From Thermomonospora catenispora (GTDB lineage Bacteria; Actinomycetota; Actinomycetes; Streptosporangiales; Streptosporangiaceae): a stretch of 64,000 nt of DNA. This document shows, one piece after another, positions 50,888 through 60,882 of the stretch. Positions within the stretch are counted from its first letter, which is position 1, and each line of letters begins with the position of its first letter. The position numbers and the translations under genes are program-made. The notes beneath the pieces are model-generated. The model was not told the origin of the DNA, did not search any database, and saw nothing but the letters and a program-made list of their open reading frames with translations. The stretch lies in the NCBI RefSeq assembly GCF_006363815.1, contig NZ_RRYT01000025.1, positions 337-64,336 on the forward strand, written 5' to 3'.

Positions 50888-51694
50888 ATGGGACGTTTGA
50901 CCGGCAAGGTCGCTTTCATCACCGGTGCGGCGCGCGGGCAGGGACGAGCCGAGGCCGTCCGGCTCGCCGCCGAGGGCGCGGACATCATCGCGATCGACCT
51001 CGTCGACAACCCCAGCGAATACGTCAAATACCCCCCGGCCACGCAGGCCGACCTGGACCGGACCGCCGAGCTGGTGAAGGAGCAGGGGCGGCGGGTGCTG
51101 GCCCGCAAGGCGGACGTGCGCGACCTGGCCGGGCTGGAGGCGGTGGTCCGCGAAGGCGTCGCGGAGTTCGGGCGGCTGGACGTCGTGGTGGCCAACGCGG
51201 GGATCGTCAACTACGGCCGCACCTGGGAGCTGACCGAGGAGCAGTGGCAGGACGTCATCGACGTCAACCTCACCGGGGTGTGGAAGACGGTCAAGGCCAC
51301 CGTTCCGATCCTGATCGAGCAGGGCCAGGGCGGATCGATCATCATCATCAGCTCGGTGGCGGGCCTGAAGGGTCTGCCCTTCCTGGCCCACTACGCCTCC
51401 TCCAAGCACGGCGTGGTCGGCCTGGCCAAGACCCTGGCCAACGAGCTGGCCGAGCACGACATCCGGGTCAACACGATCCACCCGCACGGCGTCCGCACCG
51501 GCATGACCGACGACTCGATGCGGGACTTCCTGGGGCAGTCGCCGATGCTCGCCCCCCTCTACATGCCGGCGCTGCCCTACCAGATGGTCGAGCCCGAGGA
51601 CATCGCCAACATGGTCGCCTTCCTGGCCTCCGACGAGGCCAAGTACATCACCGGCTCCCAGATGCGCGTCGACCTGGGCACCCTCAACCGGTGA
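50888..51694 (+). CDS. Mycofactocin-type SDR oxidoreductase
   Basis: 268 residues. The nucleotide motif is GAARGQGR (residues 13-20), the variant typical of mycofactocin-coupled SDRs, which hold NAD tightly and are thought to be re-oxidised by mycofactocin. An insertion after the second strand (LVDNPSEYVKYPPATQADL) is another trait of this group. The Tyr-Lys of HYASSKHG and Ser of ISSVAGLKG are catalytic. GGAGG precedes ATG 50888. It converges on mftE and is probably a client enzyme of the cofactor. Confidence 0.9.
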   Translation: MGRLTGKVAFITGAARGQGRAEAVRLAAEGADIIAIDLVDNPSEYVKYPPATQADLDRTAELVKEQGRRVLARKADVRDLAGLEAVVREGVAEFGRLDVVVANAGIVNYGRTWELTEEQWQDVIDVNLTGVWKTVKATVPILIEQGQGGSIIIISSVAGLKGLPFLAHYASSKHGVVGLAKTLANELAEHDIRVNTIHPHGVRTGMTDDSMRDFLGQSPMLAPLYMPALPYQMVEPEDIANMVAFLASDEAKYITGSQMRVDLGTLNR

Positions 51695-51736
51695 CCCCCG
51701 CACGCCCCGCCGGATGACCGGGACGCCCGCGGGCGG

Positions 51737-52504
51737 TCAGGGGCGGCGCGGCCCGTGCGGCGCGTCGGGGTCGAGGAGGCGGCCGCGGTCGTCGACGCGT
51801 CCGCCCTCGACCCGCCGGACGAGGGACGACACCATGGCCCGCACGATCCGGCGGCCCTCGTCGGCCGAGGCCCCGGCCGGCGCACCGAGGACACCCGAGG
51901 GCGAGACGGCGCGCACGCCGCGGGCGACCAGGTCGGGCATGATCGCGGCGAGCGGGCGGGGGTCCCCGGCGACCTCCTCGAACGGCCGCACCAGATGAGG
52001 GGCCAGGTGCAGCATGACCGAGGTCTCGGTGCGACCGGCGTGCGCGTCGCCGCCCGGGGCCTGGCAGGCCGCCCAGGCGACCCGGTGCCCCTCGTCGCGC
52101 AGCCGCCGCACGGCGGCATCGAGCGTGGGGACGTTCCCGCCGTGCCCGTTGACCAGGACGATCCTCCCGGCCCACGGCGCCAGCGACCGCACGGCCTCCA
52201 CGATCACCGCGCCCAGCGCCTCATGGCCGATCGAGATCGTCCCGGGGAAGTCCGCGTGCTCGCCGCTGGCGCCGTAGGCGAGCGGCGGCGCGACGAGCAC
52301 CTGCCCGGCCGAGCGCGGGCGCAGGGCGTCGGCCGCGCGTTCGGCGACGGCCTGGGCGATCACGGTGTCGGTGGACAGCGGCAGATGCGGCCCGTGCTGC
52401 TCGGTCGACCCGATCGGCAGCAGGACCAGCGGATCCGCCCGGACCTCCGGCCAGGCGCGGTCCGCCAGCGACCCCGCCGACTCCCCCGCCCGGTCGCCGG
52501 GCAC
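51737..52504 (-). CDS. mftE: Mycofactocin peptidase MftE (creatininase family)
   Basis: 255 residues of the creatininase fold: GSTEQHGPHLPLSTDT with metal ligands Glu35, His37 and Asp46, and the NGHGGN motif at about 118-123. MftE cuts the C-terminal Val-Tyr-derived dipeptide unit from the MftC-modified MftA, releasing the AHDP core. GTG 52504 lies one base after the mftD stop. The gene is last of the minus-strand mftABCDE operon and converges on the SDR gene. Confidence 0.92.
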   Translation of the reverse strand: MPGDRAGESAGSLADRAWPEVRADPLVLLPIGSTEQHGPHLPLSTDTVIAQAVAERAADALRPRSAGQVLVAPPLAYGASGEHADFPGTISIGHEALGAVIVEAVRSLAPWAGRIVLVNGHGGNVPTLDAAVRRLRDEGHRVAWAACQAPGGDAHAGRTETSVMLHLAPHLVRPFEEVAGDPRPLAAIMPDLVARGVRAVSPSGVLGAPAGASADEGRRIVRAMVSSLVRRVEGGRVDDRGRLLDPDAPHGPRRP

Positions 52505-52505
52505 G

Positions 52506-53711
52506 TCAGTCCGCCTGGGCGTCGGCGACCGCCCCGCCGCCCAGCGTCACCCGGAAACCGGGCGGGACGTACAGGTCGTCGGGGGACAGCTCGTGGACGC
52601 TGGAATGCCCCAGCCCCAGGACGGCGGAGTCCAGGCCGCTGCGCATGATGTCCAGCACGTTCTCCACCCCGGCCTGCCCGTTGACGGCCAGCCCCCACAG
52701 GTAGGCGCGGCCGATGAGCACCGCCCGCGCGCCCAGGGCGAGGGCCTTGGCCACGTCCCCGCCGCGTCGCACGCCGCCGTCGAGCAGCACCTCGACCTGG
52801 TCGCCGACCGCCTCGGCGATGGAGGGCAGCAGACGGATGGTGGCGGGCGTGGTGTCCAGGTTGTTGCCGCCGTGGTTGGAGACCGACAGCGCGGTGACCC
52901 CGATGTCGACCGCCCGCTTGGCGTCGTCCACCCGGGTGACGCCCTTGAGCATGAACGGGCCGCCCCATTCCTCCCGCAGCCACTTCACGTCGTCCCAGGT
53001 GGGCGGCGGGGTCTGCATCCACTCGCCGTACGCGCCGAAGAAGGTGGGGGCCGGGCCGCCCGGCGGCCGCATGTTGGGGACGGTGAGGTCGGGGATGCGC
53101 CCGGTCTTGACGAACCGCCACAGCCAGCCGGGACGCGGCAGCACCCCCGGCGCCATCTTCACCATGGTCTTGAAGTCGATCTTGTCGGGGATGGTCGGGC
53201 TGCCCCAGTCCCGACCGTGGGAGAACGACCAGTCCAAGGTCACGATCAGCCCCTTGACCCCGGCCTTGCGGGCCCGCTCCATGCGCTGGAGCATCGCGTC
53301 CCGGTCCCCGCTCCAGTACATCTGGAAGAAGGTGTCGGGGTTGGCCGCGACGACCTCTTCGACGGGCTTGCTGGCGAAGGAGCTGAGCCCCATGATGACG
53401 CCCCGGTTGGCCGCCGCGCGCGCCACCGCCACCTCGCCGTCGGGGTGCACGGCCTGGACCCCGGTGGGGGAGATCAGGACGGGCATCGAGGTCTGCACGC
53501 CCATCACCGTGGTCGACAGATCCCGCTCGGCCCGGTGCCCGACGACGCGGGGCGCGAACCCCAGGTCGCCGAAGGCGTCCATGTTGTCCTTGACGGTCCG
53601 GCCGCGCTCGGATCCGGCGAGGAGGGCTCCGTAGACCATGTACGGCAGCCGCCTCTTGGCCCTGCGCTGGGCCTCGGCCACGGTCTCGAACCAGGGGTTC
53701 CGGAGGGGCAT
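52506..53711 (-). CDS. mftD: Mycofactocin FMN oxidase MftD
   Basis: 401 residues of the FMN-dependent alpha-hydroxy-acid dehydrogenase family (LldD-like TIM barrel): RVVGHRAERDLSTTVMGV, ISPTGVQAVHPDGEVAVARA, SNHGGNNLD, DGGVRRGGDVAKALALGA and IGRAYLWGLAV. In mycofactocin synthesis MftD oxidatively deaminates the AHDP core to give premycofactocin. ATG 53711 starts at the family N-terminus (MPLRNPWFETVAEAQRR). Both the preceding and following genes are almost contiguous. Confidence 0.92.
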   Translation of the reverse strand: MPLRNPWFETVAEAQRRAKRRLPYMVYGALLAGSERGRTVKDNMDAFGDLGFAPRVVGHRAERDLSTTVMGVQTSMPVLISPTGVQAVHPDGEVAVARAAANRGVIMGLSSFASKPVEEVVAANPDTFFQMYWSGDRDAMLQRMERARKAGVKGLIVTLDWSFSHGRDWGSPTIPDKIDFKTMVKMAPGVLPRPGWLWRFVKTGRIPDLTVPNMRPPGGPAPTFFGAYGEWMQTPPPTWDDVKWLREEWGGPFMLKGVTRVDDAKRAVDIGVTALSVSNHGGNNLDTTPATIRLLPSIAEAVGDQVEVLLDGGVRRGGDVAKALALGARAVLIGRAYLWGLAVNGQAGVENVLDIMRSGLDSAVLGLGHSSVHELSPDDLYVPPGFRVTLGGGAVADAQAD

Positions 53712-53773
53712 GGGGTCTCTCCTAGCCGGGGGGCGGCGGCCGGGACCGGCCGCCGCCCGAGGACGGGTTGGTC

Positions 53774-54973
53774 TCAGGGAAGCCGCAGGCCCGCCAGCGG
53801 GCTCTCGGCGCACTCGCTGACCGGCGGCAGCTCCGGGTCGGGTCGGCGGCCGAGCCTCACCGGGACCGGTCCCCGGCGGGAGTGGTCGACCGACGGCCTG
53901 GGGATGCCCGACCGGTCCGCCGGCCGCCGGGCCAGCAGCTCCTCGCCGTGGCCCTGGACGCACTCGGGGTCGGGGCCGTCCAGCGGCAGGCCGGTGAAGA
54001 ACTTGGCGGCCATGCAGCCGCCCTTGCAGGTGTCGTAGAAGGAGCAGGAGGCGCACGCTCCGCCGTTCTGCGGCCGGCGCAGGTCGCGGAACAGCTCCGA
54101 CTCCCGCCAGACCTCGGTGAAGCCGCCGGGCTCGCGGACGTTGCCCGCGCGGAACCGCTCGTGGATGGTGAACGGGCAGGCGTACACGTCGCCGACCGGG
54201 TCGATGAGGCACACCACCCGCCCGGCGCCGCACAGGTTCAGCCCGGGCAGCGACTGCCCGTAGGCCGACAGGTGGAAGAAGGAGTCGCCGGTCAGCACGT
54301 TCTCGCCGTGCTCGAGCAGCCACTCGTACAGCCGGCGCTGCTGCTCGGCGGTGGGATGCAGCTCGTCCCACACGTCGGCGCCCCGGCCGGAGGGGCGCAG
54401 CCGGGTCAGCCGGAGCTGGGCGCCGTGGGCGTCGGCGATCTTCTTGAACTCGTCCAGCTGCGGGATGTTGTGCCGGGTGCACACCACCGACAGCTTGGCG
54501 TTTTTCATCCCGGCGTCGGCGAGGTTGCGCAGGGCCCGCAGCGCGATCTCATAGGAGCCGGGCCCGCGCACCGCGTCGTTGACCTCGGGGGTCGCCCCGT
54601 CCAGCGAGATCTGCACGTCCACATAGTCGTTGGCCGCCAGCCGTCGCGCCGTCTCGGGGGTGATCCGCACGCCGTTGGTGGAGAACTTCACCCCCACGCG
54701 GTGGGCGGTGGCGTAGTCCAGCAGCTCCCAGAAGTCGGAGCGGACGGTCGGCTCCCCGCCGCCGATGTTGACGTAGAAGACCTGCATGGCCTCCAGCTCG
54801 TCGATGACGGCCTTGCACTCCTCGGTGCTCAGCTCGCGCGGGTCGCGCCGTCCCGAGCTGGACAGGCAGTGCGCGCAGGCCAGGTTGCAGGCGTAGGTGA
54901 GCTCCCAGGTCAGGCAGATCGGGGCGTCGAGCCCGTGCTCGAACAGGTCGACCAGCCGCGGTGTGGTGGTCAT
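53774..54973 (-). CDS. mftC: Mycofactocin radical SAM maturase MftC
   Basis: 399 residues. The radical SAM cluster motif CNLACAHC has Cys29, Cys33 and Cys36. A SPASM-type C-terminal domain follows, with cysteines in LCGAGRVVCLIDPVGDVYAC and ASCSFYDTCKGGC. MftC decarboxylates the MftA C-terminal tyrosine and makes the valine-tyrosine carbon-carbon bond. The start ATG 54973 overlaps the mftB stop by 4 bp, so the two are made together, in line with MftB being its RRE partner. Confidence 0.95.
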   Translation of the reverse strand: MTTTPRLVDLFEHGLDAPICLTWELTYACNLACAHCLSSSGRRDPRELSTEECKAVIDELEAMQVFYVNIGGGEPTVRSDFWELLDYATAHRVGVKFSTNGVRITPETARRLAANDYVDVQISLDGATPEVNDAVRGPGSYEIALRALRNLADAGMKNAKLSVVCTRHNIPQLDEFKKIADAHGAQLRLTRLRPSGRGADVWDELHPTAEQQRRLYEWLLEHGENVLTGDSFFHLSAYGQSLPGLNLCGAGRVVCLIDPVGDVYACPFTIHERFRAGNVREPGGFTEVWRESELFRDLRRPQNGGACASCSFYDTCKGGCMAAKFFTGLPLDGPDPECVQGHGEELLARRPADRSGIPRPSVDHSRRGPVPVRLGRRPDPELPPVSECAESPLAGLRLP

Positions 54974-55245
54974 GAGGTCCTCTCGACGAGCATGGACGAC
55001 CGGGCCAGCGCGCTCAGCGCCGCGCGGTAGGCGGCCAGGTCGGATGCGGGGACGCCCGCCGCCGTGCAGGCGTCCCGGGCCGTGGGCGCGTCCGCCAGGC
55101 CCTCGAGGACCGCCAGCAGCCGACGGTCCTTGAGGAAGGACAGCTTGCGGGTCCCGAAGTGGTACAGCAGCGCGCCGAAGGGCTCGGGCCGCACCGAGAC
55201 CTGCGGATGCAGGTCCCAGGCGCGGTCCAGGTCGATGTCCGGCAT
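54970..55245 (-). CDS. mftB: Mycofactocin RiPP-recognition protein MftB
   Basis: 91 residues from ATG 55245 (MPDIDLDRAWDLHPQVSVRP, then EPFGALLYHFGTRKLSFL and LAVLEGLADAPTARDAC). It is a PqqD-like RiPP recognition element that binds the MftA leader and presents it to MftC. An upstream GTG (55269) would overlap the end of mftA and add eight residues of no similarity, so the shorter start is chosen. Confidence 0.92.
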   Translation of the reverse strand: MPDIDLDRAWDLHPQVSVRPEPFGALLYHFGTRKLSFLKDRRLLAVLEGLADAPTARDACTAAGVPASDLAAYRAALSALARSSMLVERTS

Positions 55246-55253
55246 GAAGGGTC

Positions 55254-55376
55254 TCAGTAGACGCCGCACATGCCGTCGATCGAGACCTCCTCGATCAGCG
55301 CCTCGACGACGGCGGGCTCCTCGGTCCAGTCGTCGGCCTGCTCGTGGACCCGGTTCTCGGAGGTGGTGATGTCCAT
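55254..55376 (-). CDS. mftA: Mycofactocin precursor peptide MftA
   Basis: A 40-residue peptide: MDITTSENRVHEQADDW, an acidic middle, and the diagnostic C-terminus IDGMCGVY. The last Val-Tyr is the part converted into the mycofactocin core. A strong GAAGGAG site precedes ATG 55376. It is the first gene of the operon and is immediately followed by mftB. Small size makes it easy to miss in automatic annotation. Confidence 0.95.
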   Translation of the reverse strand: MDITTSENRVHEQADDWTEEPAVVEALIEEVSIDGMCGVY

Positions 55377-55451
55377 GGCGCTCTCCTTCGCTGACGTGCG
55401 GTGACGGTCGACGGCGCGCAGGGGTCGCCTACGTCACCGGCTGGGAGGGAT

Positions 55452-55467
55452 ACTAAATGCATCGAGT
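55452..55467. promoter_or_regulatory. Candidate MftR operator between mftA and mftG
   Basis: ACT-aa-ATGCAT-cg-AGT, a 16-bp partial palindrome in the 115-bp divergent region. On the plus strand it overlaps a -10-like GATACT for mftG; on the minus strand it lies about 80 bp upstream of mftA. A TetR-type regulator (mftR) is encoded nearby. Confidence 0.4.
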
Positions 55468-55491
55468 GCCAAAAGGAAGGCTCCGCAAGGG

Positions 55492-57039
55492 ATGACTTCG
55501 CCGTATCCCGGCAGGCCCGATGTGCTCGTGGTCGGCGCCGGCGGCAGCGGCGCCGCCCTGGCGGCCCGGCTCAGCGAGGACGCCGACCGCCGGGTCCTGG
55601 TGGTGGAGGCCGGCCCGGTGCCGCGGGCCCCGTCGGCGTTCCCCCCCGACCTGCTGGACGCCCGTCTCGTGCCCGGCGCCCGCCCGGGAGACCCCGCCGT
55701 CCGGACGCTGCCGGCCCGCCTCGCGCCCGGCCTGCCCTACCGGGCGGCGCGCGGACGCGTCCTCGGCGGCTCGACCACCGTCAACGGCGGATACTTCGTG
55801 CGGGCCCGGCGCGCGGACTTCGACCGCTGGGCCGCCCAGGCGGGCGAGGAGCTCTGGTCGTACCGGAGGGCGCTGCCCTTCCTGCGCGCCCTGGAGACCG
55901 ACCTGGACCACGGGGCCACCCCGCTGCACGGCGACCGCGGCCCGATCCCGGTCCGCCGCGTGGACCTGCGGCACCCCGCCGCCGCGGCGTTCCAGGCCGC
56001 CGCCCGCGAGCTGGGGCATCGGCCCGATCCCGACAAGAACGCCCAGGACCCTCCGGGGTTCGGCCCGGTGCCCTCGAACGCGGTGGACGGACGGCGGATC
56101 AACACCGGGATCGCCTACCTGCTCGGCGGCGCGCTCGACCGCCCGAACCTCACCGTGCTGGGCGGGCACGCGGCGCGGTCGGTGGTCGTCCGCCGCGGCC
56201 GGGCGGTCGGGGTGGTGGTCGAGCACCACGGGCGACGAGCCGTGCTGGAGGCCGGTGAGATCGTATTGTGCGCCGGCGCGCTGGTCACGCCGCACCTGCT
56301 GCACCTGTCGGGGATCGGCCCGGCGGCGGAGCTGGCCCGGGCCGGCATCCCCATCGTCTGCGACCTGCCCGCCGTCGGCGCCGCGCTCAGCGACCACCCC
56401 CAGGTGGTCCTGGAGTGGACGCCCCGCCGGCCGCCCGAGGAGCCGACGGGCTCCTGGCTCGGCGGACTGCTGCACCTGTCCTCCTCGGGCGGGGAGGACG
56501 CGGGGGACCTGGAGATCCTGCAGTCCCTGGTGCCGATGGCCGGGCTGGTCTCCGGAAGGACGACGGTCCCCGACGCGCCCCTGCCCTTCCTGGTGTCGGT
56601 GCAGACCCCCCGGCGGACCGGCGGGGTGCGCACCGTGTCGGCCGACCCCGACGTCCCGCCCCGCATCGAGTACGGCTATCTGCAGGACGAGGCCGACCGG
56701 CGCCGCATGCGCGAGGCGGTGCGGGCGACCGCGGCGATCACGGCCACGGACGCCTTCGGCGAGGTGTCCAGCGGGCTGGTGGCGCCCTCGCCCGCGACGC
56801 TGGACGACGACCGTCTGCTCGACCGGTGGATACGCACCCGGCTCGGCACCTCCCAGCACACCTGCGGCACCGTGCCGATGGGCGACGCCGTCGACGCCCG
56901 CGGCAGGGTGCACGGCCTGACCGGGCTCCGCGTCGCCGACACCTCCATCCTCCCGACCGCGCCGCTGCGCGGCCCCGCCGCGACGGCGGTCCTCATCGGC
57001 GAGCTCGTCGCCCACGCCATGCGCCGACGCTCCGGATGA
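55492..57039 (+). CDS. mftG: Mycofactocin-associated GMC oxidoreductase MftG
   Basis: 515 residues of the GMC flavoprotein family. Dinucleotide-binding VLVVGAGGSGAALAARL at the N-terminus; GRVLGGSTTVNGGYFVRA is the FAD ADP/active-site region; the C-terminal QHTCGTVPMGD carries the active-site histidine, and APLRGPAATAVLIGELV closes the FAD domain. MftG is implicated in passing electrons from reduced mycofactocin to the respiratory chain. Divergent from mftA, convergent with mftR. ATG 55492, with AAAGGAAGG upstream. Confidence 0.88.
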   Translation: MTSPYPGRPDVLVVGAGGSGAALAARLSEDADRRVLVVEAGPVPRAPSAFPPDLLDARLVPGARPGDPAVRTLPARLAPGLPYRAARGRVLGGSTTVNGGYFVRARRADFDRWAAQAGEELWSYRRALPFLRALETDLDHGATPLHGDRGPIPVRRVDLRHPAAAAFQAAARELGHRPDPDKNAQDPPGFGPVPSNAVDGRRINTGIAYLLGGALDRPNLTVLGGHAARSVVVRRGRAVGVVVEHHGRRAVLEAGEIVLCAGALVTPHLLHLSGIGPAAELARAGIPIVCDLPAVGAALSDHPQVVLEWTPRRPPEEPTGSWLGGLLHLSSSGGEDAGDLEILQSLVPMAGLVSGRTTVPDAPLPFLVSVQTPRRTGGVRTVSADPDVPPRIEYGYLQDEADRRRMREAVRATAAITATDAFGEVSSGLVAPSPATLDDDRLLDRWIRTRLGTSQHTCGTVPMGDAVDARGRVHGLTGLRVADTSILPTAPLRGPAATAVLIGELVAHAMRRRSG

Positions 57040-57143
57040 CCTCACGCGCCGGCGCAGGCCCCGGACCTCGGCCGGGTGAGCCGCCCATCGGCCCGGTCGG
57101 CGTCGCCGTTCGATGCACCGCCGGGCGACCTCACGCGCCGGCG
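57038..57143. repeat. 17-bp direct repeat at the mftG and mftR 3' ends
   Basis: GACCTCACGCGCCGGCG occurs at 57038-57054 and 57127-57143. Each copy overlaps a stop codon of the two convergent genes (TGA of mftG; TGA of mftR on the minus strand). It may be a trace of a short duplication. Confidence 0.5.
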
Positions 57144-57724
57144 TCGTCCAGCACCGCCGCGAGCCCCGCCCCCACCTGCCGGATCGCCTCGTCCAGCAGC
57201 TCGGACAGCTCGGCTCCCCCCTCACCGGACAGCCAGTGCTCATAGGCGGAGACCGCGGCCGCCAAAACGACGTTGCCGGCGAGCCGGGGGACCATCGCCG
57301 ACGGCGGCAGCCCGGTGCGTCCGGCCACGAACTCGGTGATCACCGCGCGCCAGGAGGCGTACCGCAGGGTCGCGTCCGCCTGCAGGGTCGGCACGCCCAG
57401 GATGAGCTCCATGCGCTGCCGGTGCCAGGGCACCTGCCGGGGGTCGAACCGGTTGAACTCCACCACGGCCCGGCGTATCGCGTCCATCACCGGGACGTCC
57501 GGACCGGTCTCCTCCAGCAGCGTGAGCAGCCTCCGCAGCTGCCCCTCGAAGTCCCCCCACACCAGGTCGTTCTTGGAGGAGAAGTAGCGGAAGAACGTCC
57601 GCCGCCCGATCCCCGCCGCCGCGGCGATGTCGTCCACCGTGGTCGCTTCGAACCCCTGCCGGGCGAACAGCTCGAACGCCAGGCGTTCCAGCGCCGCCCG
57701 CGAGGTCACGCGCGGCCGGCCCAT
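57131..57724 (-). CDS. mftR: Mycofactocin TetR-family regulator MftR
   Basis: 197 residues from ATG 57724 (GTG 57763 is an alternative). TetR HTH at about residues 8-55: LERLAFELFARQGFEATTVD, then IAAAAGIGRRTFFRYFSSK. The helical C-terminal domain contains RQVPWHRQRMELILGVPTL and ATLRYASWRAVITEFVAGR, in line with the mycofactocin-system regulators of this type. MftR represses the mft genes and is known to respond to long-chain acyl-CoAs. It converges on mftG. Confidence 0.85.
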   Translation of the reverse strand: MGRPRVTSRAALERLAFELFARQGFEATTVDDIAAAAGIGRRTFFRYFSSKNDLVWGDFEGQLRRLLTLLEETGPDVPVMDAIRRAVVEFNRFDPRQVPWHRQRMELILGVPTLQADATLRYASWRAVITEFVAGRTGLPPSAMVPRLAGNVVLAAAVSAYEHWLSGEGGAELSELLDEAIRQVGAGLAAVLDDAGA

Positions 57725-58185
57725 CACCCGGTGGGCCGCGGTCTTCCCGCCATCCGACGTCACGGGCACCAGGTTCCCACGCCTCCCCCGCCCTCGCGAT
57801 GAGATCACAGGCCGCCCGTGAGGGGACCGTGGGACGGGGCGGGACGGCGGCACCGCAGAACCGGACAGCCCAGCCGAGAAGGGGAGGAACCGGACGGCGC
57901 ACCGGGACGGCCCCCTCGTCACCGCCGCGCCCGGGCGCACACCGCCCGTCCGGCGACCGGGCCGGACCCCACGCCGTCGGCGCGGCGGCGCACGGCTCGT
58001 CCGGATCGGATCTCTTCGGGCGCTTCCGGGACGCTTGATCGACGAGGCCGACCGACCGCCGTCTTTACGGTGTAGATCCGTTATTGTCGGCGGGCCACGG
58101 CTCCGCCCCTCGTCTCTTCGGCGGGCGCCGCCCTCGCGACGATCCCCGATCGGCCGTTCGCACCGGGCTCTGGGACACTGGTGGA
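57725..58185. other. Intergenic region, nothing recognised
   Basis: About 460 bp between divergent mftR and the DUF2071 gene. No gene or clear regulatory palindrome is visible. Confidence 0.4.
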
Positions 58186-58941
58186 GTGTCCGCCGCGCCC
58201 CCTCGACCCGAGCCCGTCACGGCCGACCCGCCCTGGGACATCCCCCGTCCGCTGCTCACCCAGTCCTGGCTGGACCTGACCTTCATCCACTGGGCCGTGG
58301 ATCCGGCGGACGTCGAGCCGCTGCTGCCCCCGGGGACCGTGCCCGACACCTTCGACGGGGTCAGCCATGTGGGGCTCGTGGCGTTCCGGATGCACCGCGT
58401 GGGGTGGTTCCGGCTGCCCGGTCTGCCCTACCTGGGCAGCTTCCCGGAGACCAACGTCCGTCTCTACTCGGTGGACCGGCAGGGGCGGCGCGGCGTGGTC
58501 TTCCGGTCGCTGGACGCCTCCCGGCTCCTCCCCGTGCTCGTGGGCCGGGCGGGCTTCGGGCTCCCCTACCTGTGGTCGCGCATGAGGGTCCGCACGGACG
58601 GCGACCTCATCGGCTACACCAGCACGCGCCGCTGGCCGGGGCCGCGCGGCGCCCGCAGCCGGATCGTCGTCCGCCGGGGCGAACGCATCGAACGGCCCAC
58701 CGAGCTGGAGCACTTCCTGACCGCCCGATGGGGCCTGCACACCGCCTTCTTCGGCCGCCTCGCCCACCTGCCCAACGCCCACCCGCGCTGGCCGCTGTAC
58801 CGCGCCGAGCTGCTGCGCTGCGACCAGGACCTCGTCGCCGCCGCGGGACTGGCCGCAGACCTCGGCGACCCGGTGAGCGTGCTGTACTCCCCCGGCGTCC
58901 CGGTGCGTTTCGGGCGGCCCGCCGGCGGCCGCGCCTCCTGA
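58186..58941 (+). CDS. DUF2071 (YqjF-type) protein
   Basis: 251 residues. DUF2071 features: PLLTQSWLDLTFIHWAVDPA with the usual aromatic start, LLPPGTVPDTFDGVSHVGLV, FPETNVRLYSVDRQGRRGV and RAGFGLPYLWSRMRV. The family is thought to adopt an acetoacetate-decarboxylase-like beta fold and is found in many bacteria, without known reaction. GTG 58186 is chosen; the frame upstream encodes basic non-conserved sequence. Confidence 0.88.
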   Translation: MSAAPPRPEPVTADPPWDIPRPLLTQSWLDLTFIHWAVDPADVEPLLPPGTVPDTFDGVSHVGLVAFRMHRVGWFRLPGLPYLGSFPETNVRLYSVDRQGRRGVVFRSLDASRLLPVLVGRAGFGLPYLWSRMRVRTDGDLIGYTSTRRWPGPRGARSRIVVRRGERIERPTELEHFLTARWGLHTAFFGRLAHLPNAHPRWPLYRAELLRCDQDLVAAAGLAADLGDPVSVLYSPGVPVRFGRPAGGRAS

Positions 58942-58978
58942 CCCCGGAGCATGCGGCGGCCGTCAGAGCGCCGCTCCG

Positions 58979-59022
58979 GCCGCATCGCGGCACCGGCCGG
59001 GGGCTCCGGGGCGCGATGCGGC
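58979..59022 (+). terminator. Terminator after the DUF2071 gene
   Basis: Perfect 11-bp inverted repeat GCCGCATCGCG / CGCGATGCGGC with a 22-nt loop, 37 bp after the stop at 58941. The loop is long, so confidence is moderate. Confidence 0.4.
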
Positions 59023-59214
59023 GGCCCCGTCCGGCGGGGCGGCCCGGTGCGGCGGACGCGGGTCGGGCGCCGCGGACGCCGCACCGGCGGAGGGGCGACG
59101 CCGAGGACGACGCCGCGCCCTACGCCGCTCCGGGTCCCGTCCGCGGCCGGCGGTTCCGGGCGGGCGTCGCGAACGGATGCGAGGACGAGACGCGAGGGCG
59201 GCGAGGCGTCGCGG

Positions 59215-60882
<1,668 letters not shown>

